Of a stretch of DNA of 33,263 nt, positions 25,821 through 33,263 are shown piece after piece. Position 1 is the stretch's first letter. Each line of letters opens with the position of its first letter. A program made the translations under genes and the position numbers. Source of the DNA: Rhodothermaceae bacterium (GTDB lineage Bacteria; Bacteroidota; Rhodothermia; Balneolales; Cyclonatronaceae). The stretch spans positions 1 to 33,263 of the forward strand of contig JAIVHB010000029.1 of NCBI GenBank assembly GCA_020201275.1, in the 5' to 3' direction. Under the pieces are notes generated by a model. The model saw only the letters and a program-made list of their open reading frames with translations. It made no database searches and was not told the DNA's origin.

Positions 25821-27224
25821 TCAGATAATTTTCGTTGTGCCTCCCTGCTCCAGTTGGATGTCCATCACCGGCTTGTTGGTCTCCCAGGCGCCGCGCGTGA
25901 AGTCGGGGATGTCGACCGAGGCCGACCGGTTCGCAACCGACTGCTCCGTGAGCGGGGCGATGGCGCTCCACAGTGCGGCATCGTAGACGTCGATCTCGAG
26001 CGGAAGACCGTTTCGAAGGCAGTCGATCAGCCGCCAGTCCATGATGGTATCCATGCCACCGTGCCCGCCCACCTGCCTGGCCATGTCGCCCACGCGCTTT
26101 GTGATCTCGGGTGTGTATTTAGTCTCCAGCTCCTTCATGGCCTCATCATCCAGCCAACCGGTGTGACTTGTTGATATCCGTGCGGGCATGGGCCACTTTT
26201 GGGCGGTTCCCTTCGTGCCGCTCACAAGGTAGATGCGCGTATAGGGCCGCGGCGATGTTACGTCGTGCTGGATCATGATCGTGCGGCCCTTTTGAGTGCG
26301 GATAGTGGTCGTGTTCATATTGCCCCGGTAGTTTTTGCCCACGAAGGGTTTCCAGAGGTCGTTTTCGTCGGCCAGTTCCCGGGCGCGGTCGGCCATCATA
26401 AAGTCGTTGCCTGATACCGACACCAGGTAATCCATTCTGTCGCCGCAGTTGATGTTCATCAGTTTCGACATCGGCCCGATGGCATGTGGCGGGTAGAGCA
26501 GGCCGTTCCGCTCCGAATTTTCCCGAAGCCGCCAGAGATCATGATAGTAGGTCTCCGAGAAGTTCAAATCCATGAGGTCATGAATATAGGCCCCTTCACC
26601 GTGAACGATTTCGCCCAAAAAGCCCTGGTGCGCCATGTTCATCACCATCATTTCGAAAAAATCATAGCAGGTATTGCCCAGCATCATGCAGTGTTGCCCA
26701 GTTTTCTCCGAAGTTTCGACCAGCTGCCAGCATTCGTCGATGGTTTTAGCCGCCGGCAGTTCCACGCCCACGTGCTTGCCCTGCTCCATGGCGTAGACAC
26801 TCTGTTCTGCATGCTGATCCCAGGGCGTGCAGATGTAAACCAGGTCTACATCGTCGCTGTCGCACAAGGCCTTCCAGGAGTCGGCACGGCCGGAATAGAG
26901 CCGGGGCCTGTGCACCGTGGCATCGAGTTCGGCTTTGGCCTTTTCAGCCCGGTCGGTTTCGATGTCGCAGATGGCTGTGATCTGTACACCCTCGATGCGC
27001 GGAAGCCGATTTACGGCCCCCGAACCCCGGTTGCCGATGCCGATCAGTCCGATGCGAACGGTTTCAAGTTTCGGGGCAGCACGGCCCGACATATTTCCGG
27101 CCATAAGGCTGGAATATTTCCTGCCGGTGAGTCCTGCCGGCAGCATATTAGCGAGGGATGATCCGATGAAGCCGGCTCCGGCCAGCCCCAGAGAGGCCTG
27201 TTTGATAAAATCGCGACGATCCAT
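25821..27224 (-). CDS. TAT-exported Gfo/Idh/MocA protein, GH109-like (alpha-N-acetylgalactosaminidase family candidate)
   Basis: 467 residues. A twin-arginine signal (M-D-R-R-D-F-I-K then a hydrophobic stretch) marks export in folded form, consistent with a pre-bound NAD. Then a Rossmann domain IGLIGIGNRGSGAV (58-71), TAICDIETDRAEKA, VYICTPWDQHAEQSVYAMEQ and GKHVGVELPAAKTIDECW, the classic oxidoreductase order. The following HCMMLGNTCYDFFEMMVMNM and GEGAYIHDLMDLNF match the GH109 group, where NAD-dependent retro-aldol-type chemistry cleaves alpha-GalNAc. The family is large and many members have other activities. It faces the symporter/kinase genes tail to tail. With a hexosamine 1-kinase adjacent, GalNAc release is the simplest reading. 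Confidence 0.8.
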   Translation of the reverse strand: MDRRDFIKQASLGLAGAGFIGSSLANMLPAGLTGRKYSSLMAGNMSGRAAPKLETVRIGLIGIGNRGSGAVNRLPRIEGVQITAICDIETDRAEKAKAELDATVHRPRLYSGRADSWKALCDSDDVDLVYICTPWDQHAEQSVYAMEQGKHVGVELPAAKTIDECWQLVETSEKTGQHCMMLGNTCYDFFEMMVMNMAHQGFLGEIVHGEGAYIHDLMDLNFSETYYHDLWRLRENSERNGLLYPPHAIGPMSKLMNINCGDRMDYLVSVSGNDFMMADRARELADENDLWKPFVGKNYRGNMNTTTIRTQKGRTIMIQHDVTSPRPYTRIYLVSGTKGTAQKWPMPARISTSHTGWLDDEAMKELETKYTPEITKRVGDMARQVGGHGGMDTIMDWRLIDCLRNGLPLEIDVYDAALWSAIAPLTEQSVANRSASVDIPDFTRGAWETNKPVMDIQLEQGGTTKII

Positions 27225-27569
27225 GAGTTGTGTATTTAATTTCGTTTTATTGCGGGATGTTTATATATGCTTGTCAATAGTTTCATAATAATAGTATTTA
27301 CTAAATATTTAAACACAAATACGCAACTTTCGGTGATTGGAAAACAATCAGCATATAGAACGATCAGCTTATAATCGGTCTGCTACCCACAACTAACCTC
27401 ACGCTCCTTGTTATGACCAGGTGGATAAGGTACATGTAGGCCCCCAAGGATCAGAAAAATAATACCACCACTGGCAGCGATTTTGGAATGTTGTGCACCT
27501 GTAATCTCCGGAGGACTTCCGCCCGATTCCGTAATCAAATTTTAAGAAAGGCAGAAAAGATATCGGAGA
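27225..27569 (-). other. AT-rich intergenic region upstream of the GH109-like gene
   Basis: 345 bp between the start of the GH109-like gene and the end of the response regulator gene, both on the minus strand. It is AT-rich, in contrast to the GC-rich block to its left, and marks the right edge of that block. It should contain the promoter of the GH109-like gene and the end of the sensory operon transcript. I see no gene, no RNA gene and no convincing terminator. Confidence 0.3.
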
Positions 27570-28022
27570 CTATAATTTGAGCACAAAATTTGACTTGACA
27601 AAATCTGAATTCCGGTTTAAATGAGCAGCAGATAAAGATTTTTTCAATACTACTTTAAGTTCACTATAGGTAGCCGGTTTGGTGATGTAAATATTGGCTC
27701 CATGAGAAAATGTATCATCGATATCTTCTTTAGACGAAGACGTAGAGTAGATTGCAATCGATATATCGCTGTACTTCTCATGGTTTCTGATCTCATTCAG
27801 GCATTCTATACCGTTCATATTCGGCATATTGAGATCCAGAAAGATAATATGGGGGAGCGGGTTATTTTCGTTTGTCAGAAAATCCATCAGCTGTTTGCCA
27901 TCAATCACCATACTGACGTTGATATCTTTATCTATCTCATTCAGGATCTCTTTGAAAATAAGCCTGTCGTCCTCATCATCGTCGGTTAGAAGAACGCGAA
28001 ATGGAGTTTTTTGACTGTTCAT
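27570..28022 (-). CDS. Rcp1-type response regulator, last gene of the sensory operon
   Basis: 150 residues, a single receiver domain: acidic residues D14-D15-D16, phosphoacceptor D63 in FLDLNMPNMNG, switch T94 and K115 in YITKPAT. The tail after the last helix is about 20 residues and ends hydrophobic (FVKSNFVLKL). Its ATG overlaps the stop of the kinase gene (TAATG), so translation is coupled and it is the natural phosphorylation target of that kinase. It resembles the regulator that begins the operon (31465-31935) and the separate one at 4528, suggesting duplication within a family of Rcp1-like proteins. Confidence 0.93.
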   Translation of the reverse strand: MNSQKTPFRVLLTDDDEDDRLIFKEILNEIDKDINVSMVIDGKQLMDFLTNENNPLPHIIFLDLNMPNMNGIECLNEIRNHEKYSDISIAIYSTSSSKEDIDDTFSHGANIYITKPATYSELKVVLKKSLSAAHLNRNSDFVKSNFVLKL

Positions 28023-31000
28023 TAATCCACCGGTGTTTGAGCCTCTGCAGGCATATAAATATCAAATGTGGTTCCTTTGTTCGGGGTACTGGCCACAAAT
28101 ATTTCCCCATTATGATGGGTCACAATTTTCTTCACAGTTGCCAGCCCGATTCCCGTACCCGGATATTCATCTTTTGAGTGGAGTTTTTGGAATACCTCGA
28201 ATATTTTTTCATTGTATTTTGCATCAAAACCGATTCCGTTATCAGAAACTGAAATATGGCAATACATTTGATTCGGAGACAGGTCTTTCACTTTCAGTTC
28301 ACTCCCATTTACAATACGGCTTTTGATCTTTATGTGAGGTTTTTTTCCGGGTTTTGAAAATTTGAGCGCATTGCTGACAAGATTGTACATCAGCTGCCGG
28401 AACTGAAAGACAATAACATTTGCCACACACATTTCTTGCAGCTCAATAGTGGCTTGTTTTTCCTTAATATCGTCGTTGAAGTTTGCTAAAACCTCTTCAG
28501 TAATCGTACCCAGATCTACGGGTATAAACGTTCTCTCCGACGTATTGAGGCGTGAAAAAGCGAGCAGATCATCTATAAGCTTCTGCATCCGTTTTGCAGA
28601 ACGCTGCATAACAGTGAAATAGGTTTTGCCCTTATCGGAAAGGTTTTGATTCTCTTTTTCGAGTACAAGGTCTGCAAAGGTTTGAATTTTTCGCAGAGGC
28701 GCCTGCAAATCGTGGCTGGATATATAGGTAAAAGCTTCGAGCTCTTTATTCATTTCCACCAACTCCTTGTTCATATGACGGAGTTCTTCAATAGCACTTT
28801 TTAACTCAACAGTCCGTTCTTCTATTTTCTCTTCAAGCTCTTTGGTATGTTGTTCCTGAATTTCATGCCGTTTATTTCTCTCTTTTATATGTTCAGTAAT
28901 ATCTTCTACTGACAAGAGGATTAAATTTTCAGATCCATCATCTTTCGCAACTTCCCGTGCATTCAGCAGCAGATGAAGCTCCCCAATTCCGGGGAAGGTA
29001 TGGATGACTTCATAATCAACAACAACAGGATTATCGGGAATAATATCTTCAAGCAGTTTTTTAATTTTTGAAAAGCCCCACATCTTATCACCCAGATTAT
29101 AAATCAGTGACCCAACGGTATCCTTTTCTTTAAGCTTAAATAGTTTGTAAAAAGAATTATTAACGGTTCTTACCCGAAGGTTTTTATCCAGCACGAGAAG
29201 TGGCTCGTGAATATTTGCAACAATAGATTCAGAATAATTTCTTTCAGCTTCGATCTGTTCATTTAAACTGTTCATCTCCTGGTTCAGGACTATCAGCTCT
29301 TCATTAGTGCTCTGAAGTTCCTCCTTACTGGTCTCTAACTCTTCATTTAAACTCTGTAACTCTTCACTGCTGCTCATCAACTCTTCATTGGCACTTTGGA
29401 GCTCTTCGATGGCAACTTCCTGATCCTCCGTAATTTTTCGCATATCCTCCCTGGTGTCAACAATTTCTTGCTCTAATTGCTGAATGCGAAGATCTTTATC
29501 GGTATCCGGCACTGTGCCTTCAGTTTCAGGTCCTTGTACGTCTTTCTCTGAAGTGGTGTCGTGAAACAGTATTAAAAAATGTGGTTCTATAGTATTGGCA
29601 AGCCGAATAGCTTCGATGGAAATGGTATGAAGTTTATCATTTTGCTTGACCGGAATGTTCTCTTTTTTTACTTCTACAGCCCCCTGTTTTACTTTATGCA
29701 GAATATTACGTAGTTCAAAAGCCAGTCCCGGCACTGCCAGTGCCATTAGATTATGGCTCGGTTTCCCTGACGATTGCTCTAAATATGGCCCGGTTTTGCC
29801 CCGGTACTGTACGATATCCATCGCTTCATTAACCACTACACCGGCAGGGGTGTAATTTTTGAGCATATACTCGTCTGCCGTTTTTTGAAAGTCGGGACTC
29901 CTCTTTTCCGCTATTTCTATTTTTTCCCTCTGATTGTAATCAAGTTCCGAAGTCCGGTTAACCACCTGCATGAACTTACTGGATGCATCTTTACGTGAAT
30001 ATATATTATCACTTTTTGCAGCTTCAAAAAAAAGTTCGGGAACGCCATTGGTTGTTTCCGATTTACCGAGAAATAATATCCCGTTTGGGTTCAGAACATA
30101 ATGAAACGTAGTAAGTGCTTTTTTTTGTAAATAGGGTTCAAAATAGATAAGCACATTACGACAGCTTACCAGGTCTATTTTGCCAAATGGAGGGTCTTTT
30201 AAAAAATTATGAACGGCAAAAACGCACATATCCCGAACCTGCCGGGTTACCTGAAAATTTCCATTTGATTTGGTAAAGTACTTCTTTATTCGTTTGTCAG
30301 ATACACCTGTTAATTCAGTCGACGAATAAGTGCCTAATCGAGCTTTGTCAATTGCGGATTCGCTTAAATCAGATGCAAAAATCTGTACTTTTTTTTCGGG
30401 GTTTCCCACAGATCGGGATTCTAATAGTTCTCTGAACAAAATGGCCAGAGAATATGCCTCCTCCCCTGTACTACAACCCGCCACCCATACGCGTAAAGTT
30501 TTATCATCAAGAGTTTTATCTAATAGATCCGGCAAAAATTTGGCAGATAAATTTTCAAATATTTTAGGGTCACGGAAGAATGAGGTTACTGGAATCAGAA
30601 AATCACTATACAGGGTATCCTGCTCCTCTTTTTTTTCTCTTAAATATTCAAGATAGGCAGAAACACTTTTAATTTTGTTAATGGCCATCCTACGAAGGAT
30701 TCTTCTGCGGATTGTGGTCTGTTTGTAATAGGTAAAGTCTGTGCCTTTTCGAACCCGCAACATAGTGATGATTTGCATAAATGCACCTTCCCCATTCCGC
30801 TCCGAGGGGATATCCGAAGCATCCTCGGTTTTAATAAAGTGCTTTATTTCGAGTAATTTTTTCGGGATCTCTTCCGGTCGGAGTACAAAATCAACTACAC
30901 CTGCCTGAATTGCACTGCCGGGCATTCCATTGAAATCTGCCGATTCCACATTCTGCGCGAAGGTAATGCCCCCACCATCTTTTATGGCTCTTAAACCGTT

Positions 31001-31459
31001 GGTACCATCCGATGCCGTACCCGACAGTACCACACCAATGGCATGTGATTCATAAATTTCAGCAAGCGCTGAAAATAAAAGATCAATGGGAAAGATCCGT
31101 TCTGATTTTTTCTTCTCGGGCCGGTCAATGAGCCGTAATTCGCCATTCGATGCCTTCATCAATTTGTCGCTGGGCATCACGTAGACGTGGTCAGACTCCA
31201 ATTTACACTCATCCGACAACTCTGTTACCGGCATGTTTGTCACTTTTTGAAGTATTTCGGGCAGCAGGCTTTCGTGGTCAGGATCTAAATGCTGTACAAA
31301 TAAAAAAGCCATGCCGGGTTCATCCGAAATGGCTCTGAGTAATTCTTTAAAAGCAGATAACCCCCCTGCTGATGCACCAATAGCAACAACAGGAAATGGA
31401 TTTTCAGATTTTTTTCTTTTTTTCTTTTTAGCTGACTGATTCTCTGACTTTTTGGCCAT
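28022..31459 (-). CDS. CheB-CheR-PAS-histidine kinase fusion
   Basis: 1,145 residues from ATG 31459; a TTG at 31468 would overlap the previous stop but is weaker. Order: lysine-rich N-terminus; CheB methylesterase domain with S30 (GASAGG), H57 (VQHLDP) and D151 (TASDGTNG); CheR domain, about 225-490, with the SAM motif AGCSTGEEAYS and SCRNVLIYFEPY; a PAS-like region; a long coiled coil, about 657-740, built from EELQS(L/T)NEEL-type repeats; a PAS domain (745-865); a second coiled coil; HisKA with H916 in YISSHDLQAPLRK; HATPase with N-box SNALKFSKPG, DNGIGF and GTGIGLATVKK. All catalytic residues are present. Such fusions occur without flagella or chemoreceptors and couple an unknown signal to Rcp1-like regulators. 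Here it lies between two of them in one operon. Confidence 0.93.
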   Translation of the reverse strand: MAKKSENQSAKKKKRKKSENPFPVVAIGASAGGLSAFKELLRAISDEPGMAFLFVQHLDPDHESLLPEILQKVTNMPVTELSDECKLESDHVYVMPSDKLMKASNGELRLIDRPEKKKSERIFPIDLLFSALAEIYESHAIGVVLSGTASDGTNGLRAIKDGGGITFAQNVESADFNGMPGSAIQAGVVDFVLRPEEIPKKLLEIKHFIKTEDASDIPSERNGEGAFMQIITMLRVRKGTDFTYYKQTTIRRRILRRMAINKIKSVSAYLEYLREKKEEQDTLYSDFLIPVTSFFRDPKIFENLSAKFLPDLLDKTLDDKTLRVWVAGCSTGEEAYSLAILFRELLESRSVGNPEKKVQIFASDLSESAIDKARLGTYSSTELTGVSDKRIKKYFTKSNGNFQVTRQVRDMCVFAVHNFLKDPPFGKIDLVSCRNVLIYFEPYLQKKALTTFHYVLNPNGILFLGKSETTNGVPELFFEAAKSDNIYSRKDASSKFMQVVNRTSELDYNQREKIEIAEKRSPDFQKTADEYMLKNYTPAGVVVNEAMDIVQYRGKTGPYLEQSSGKPSHNLMALAVPGLAFELRNILHKVKQGAVEVKKENIPVKQNDKLHTISIEAIRLANTIEPHFLILFHDTTSEKDVQGPETEGTVPDTDKDLRIQQLEQEIVDTREDMRKITEDQEVAIEELQSANEELMSSSEELQSLNEELETSKEELQSTNEELIVLNQEMNSLNEQIEAERNYSESIVANIHEPLLVLDKNLRVRTVNNSFYKLFKLKEKDTVGSLIYNLGDKMWGFSKIKKLLEDIIPDNPVVVDYEVIHTFPGIGELHLLLNAREVAKDDGSENLILLSVEDITEHIKERNKRHEIQEQHTKELEEKIEERTVELKSAIEELRHMNKELVEMNKELEAFTYISSHDLQAPLRKIQTFADLVLEKENQNLSDKGKTYFTVMQRSAKRMQKLIDDLLAFSRLNTSERTFIPVDLGTITEEVLANFNDDIKEKQATIELQEMCVANVIVFQFRQLMYNLVSNALKFSKPGKKPHIKIKSRIVNGSELKVKDLSPNQMYCHISVSDNGIGFDAKYNEKIFEVFQKLHSKDEYPGTGIGLATVKKIVTHHNGEIFVASTPNKGTTFDIYMPAEAQTPVD

Positions 31460-31464
31460 TTTAT

Positions 31465-31935
31465 TCAATCTGTAGTTAGCATAAAGCTCTCTTTACCCGG
31501 AAGATCCAAATCCTTATCTGCTATTATTTTAAGTGATTTGTACATAAGCACTTTAAGATCCCAAAAATTTGCCGGTTTTCGAATATAATAGTGTGCCGCA
31601 TCTTTAAAAACCTGCTTTATCATTTCATTATTAGTAGCAGTTGAAAAAATTATTACGGGCAAATCCTGCAATTTTGTGTTTCTCTTTATTTCGCCTAACG
31701 CTGCAAATCCGTTTTTTCGGGGCATATTCAGATCAAGAAAAAGAGCATCAGGAAGCCTGGTTTTTTTTCTGAGCCATTCCATAAGTTCATCACCGTTACT
31801 GAAAGTAGTGAGTTTAACAGATACCGGCAATTCGTCTATGGCCTCTTGAAACAGAAGTCGATCGTCATCATCATCTTCAGCCAGAATTATGTTTAATTTA
31901 CGACTGATCGGCTTGAAATCTTTTGCATTTTCCAT
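31465..31935 (-). CDS. Rcp1-type response regulator, first gene of the sensory operon
   Basis: 156 residues, one receiver domain. The acidic pocket lies in AEDDDDDR (E20-D21-D22), the phosphoacceptor is D68 in FLDLNMPRKNG, the switch is S98/T99 and the lysine is K120 in YYIRKPAN. An N-terminal extension of about 13 residues precedes the domain. It is followed after five bases by the CheB-CheR-PAS-HK gene, or overlapped by it if the TTG start is used. No output domain; it probably acts by protein-protein contact or as a phosphate sink next to the second regulator of the operon. Confidence 0.92.
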   Translation of the reverse strand: MENAKDFKPISRKLNIILAEDDDDDRLLFQEAIDELPVSVKLTTFSNGDELMEWLRKKTRLPDALFLDLNMPRKNGFAALGEIKRNTKLQDLPVIIFSTATNNEMIKQVFKDAAHYYIRKPANFWDLKVLMYKSLKIIADKDLDLPGKESFMLTTD

Positions 31936-32241
31936 TAATAAACGTACTTAAAATTGCGGTGTTTTCAATTAATTATTGTTCAAAGCGTAGCTTAAACAGT
32001 TACTGATTGGATCTTGAATGATCCTTTATTCTGATAGACAACATCACATATTGAAGTTCGGGTAAACCCTGTTAACACATTTACCAGGTTATCGCGTAAA
32101 AATACGCAATAAAAGTTCACCTTTACGTCTATATTGGTATGTATAGTGCAGGTTTATTGTGCACACAAAGGTATTGGATGCAATTTTTCAAGAAGAGAAT
32201 GTTTCGGATTCAGGACTTAATTAAAGTTGAGTGGGTTAAAA
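31936..32241 (+). promoter_or_regulatory. Divergent promoter region of the sensory cluster
   Basis: 306 bp between the minus-strand response regulator operon and the plus-strand CheB gene. Inverted repeats stand out: GCGTA (32094-32098) and TACGC (32103-32107) around AAAA, and a GTGCA...TGCAC pair near 32148-32165. The region is otherwise AT-rich. Promoters for both directions must lie here; I see no clear -33/-7 pair. Confidence 0.4.
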
Positions 32242-33263
32242 ATGAAAAAAAAGAGTAAAACTAATAAGCCCGATAAAATTTCCAAAGTAGTTGTAATTGG
32301 TACATCTGCAGGGGGGCTAAAGGCATTAAAAGAACTAATCAGCCAACTGCCTAAAAACTTTGCTCTCCCGTTATTGGTTGTCCGACATATCTCTCCATAT
32401 GTTACGGGAAATGTACTCATAGATGAACTTAATAAGCTAAATACCGTAAAATGTCAGCAAGCCGAAAACGGGAAAGAATTGAAAGCCGGCCATTTATATA
32501 TGGCTCCGTCCGATCATCACCTGCTTATTGGAGAAAACCTGAAAATGTTGGTAACCAAAGGAGCCCACGAAAACAGGTCACGTCCTGCTATTGATCCATT
32601 ATTTCGATCAGCTGCCGTTGCATTTGGGAGTGGTGTTATCGGAATATTGCTGACCGGATATCTTGATGATGGAACAGCAGGAATGAAGGTTATCAAAAGA
32701 TGCGGAGGAATCTGTATTGTTCAGGATCCTGAAGAAGCAGAATATCCGGCCATGCCAAGAAATGCTTTGAATAATGTAGAGGTAGATTATTGCCTGCCTG
32801 TTTCTGAAATGGGAAATCTTCTTGACAAGCTTATTCCAAAAAAATTACCAAAACGCAAAACTATTCCTGAAGATGTAATAACAGAGGCTAACATTGCCGA
32901 ACGTGTATTAAGTGATTTATCTTCAGTTAATAAATTGGGCGATCAGGTTCCTTTTAACTGTCCTGGTTGTGGTGGTGTTCTGTGGAAAGTAAAAAAGGAC
33001 AGCAACTTACGGTTCCGTTGCCATACCGGACACGCCTATACTGCAGCTGCCCTTTTAGCTGAACAGACTGAAAAAATTGAAGAAACCATGTGGTCTGCGC
33101 TACGAATGTTCGAGGAACGAAAAAACCTGCTCACTGAAATGGCACATGAGAAAAAAGGTATTGGTTCTGAATCAGCCCTTGAAAGGGCAAAAATGTCAGA
33201 GGTTCATATACAACGGATCAGGGCAATTTTGAATACAGCTGAAACTGAAATTGAGGATGATAT
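32242..33263 (+). CDS. CheB-like methylesterase with C-terminal zinc ribbon (3' end outside window)
   Basis: The frame is open from ATG 32242 to the window end (340 complete codons). The CheB domain has S22 in IGTSAGG, H49 in VVRHISP and D143 in LTGYLDDGTAG, the expected Ser-His-Asp triad; there is no N-terminal receiver domain, so the esterase is not under the usual phospho-switch. Residues 240-264 form a zinc-ribbon-like motif, CPGCGG...RFRCHTGH (C240, C243, C260, H264), followed by a helical, charged segment, probably coiled coil (EKIEETMWSALRMFEERKN). Stand-alone CheB proteins with this tail accompany CheB-CheR-PAS-HK fusions in Bacteroidota and proteobacteria. Divergent from the sensory operon. 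It may act on a partner of the fusion kinase or may be regulatory rather than catalytic. Confidence 0.9.
   Translation, partial: MKKKSKTNKPDKISKVVVIGTSAGGLKALKELISQLPKNFALPLLVVRHISPYVTGNVLIDELNKLNTVKCQQAENGKELKAGHLYMAPSDHHLLIGENLKMLVTKGAHENRSRPAIDPLFRSAAVAFGSGVIGILLTGYLDDGTAGMKVIKRCGGICIVQDPEEAEYPAMPRNALNNVEVDYCLPVSEMGNLLDKLIPKKLPKRKTIPEDVITEANIAERVLSDLSSVNKLGDQVPFNCPGCGGVLWKVKKDSNLRFRCHTGHAYTAAALLAEQTEKIEETMWSALRMFEERKNLLTEMAHEKKGIGSESALERAKMSEVHIQRIRAILNTAETEIEDD

Overview
The window reads as chromosomal DNA of a Bacteroidota-type bacterium, most likely from the Balneolota/Rhodothermota/Ignavibacteria side. Evidence: a type IX secretion (T9SS) sorting domain with the NYPNPFNPST signature, many-bladed SBBP propeller repeats, DUF4199, Rcp1-type response regulators, a CheB-CheR-PAS-histidine kinase fusion, and a TAT-targeted Gfo/Idh/MocA (GH109-like) enzyme. 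The phylum call is inference from these families, not from a marker gene. No rRNA, tRNA, CRISPR array or intact transposase was seen.

Layout. 1-1050: AT-rich end of a membrane acyltransferase followed by a 133-bp imperfect inverted repeat with the architecture of an integron attC site. 1052-3854: a secreted double pectate-lyase-fold/SMP-30 propeller gene broken by a frameshift. 4010-4297: remnant of a toxin-like gene. 4528-4962: a stand-alone response regulator. 5177-6839: a small regulatory module (membrane protein, winged-helix regulator, second membrane protein) in which two transcription units carry the same 21-bp upstream element. 6963-7807: VOC protein and DUF4199 protein. 8145-11478: a T9SS-exported SBBP-propeller/papain-like protein split in two by a frameshift. 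11497-12571: a two-domain GNAT acetyltransferase gene, also frameshifted. 12828-14834: a secreted serine beta-lactamase-like hydrolase. 14842-17009: mnmH(selU)-selD, the tRNA 2-selenouridine pathway. 17430-21398: two DUF3179 lipoproteins, an outer-membrane barrel with an N-terminal CSC motif and a periplasmic thioredoxin-like protein. 21758-27224: a visibly GC-richer sugar block (SSS symporter, sugar nucleotidyltransferase, NahK-like kinase, GH109-like enzyme). 27570-33263: a sensory cluster with two Rcp1-type regulators flanking a CheB-CheR-PAS-HK fusion, and a divergent CheB with a C-terminal zinc ribbon that runs off the window.

How the genes work together. The selenium pair makes selenophosphate and uses it on tRNA wobble uridines. 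The adjacent DUF3179/barrel/thioredoxin group looks like an envelope redox or metal-handling unit of unknown function and is the best candidate here for an undescribed system. The sugar block fits capture, import and 1-phosphorylation/nucleotide activation of an N-acetylhexosamine such as GalNAc. The last cluster is a non-flagellar, CheB/CheR-derived phosphorelay.

Three genes carry frame breaks (near 3040, 9550 and 12170), all needing a +1 shift, so either real decay or base-calling errors affect the window and should be checked against reads.
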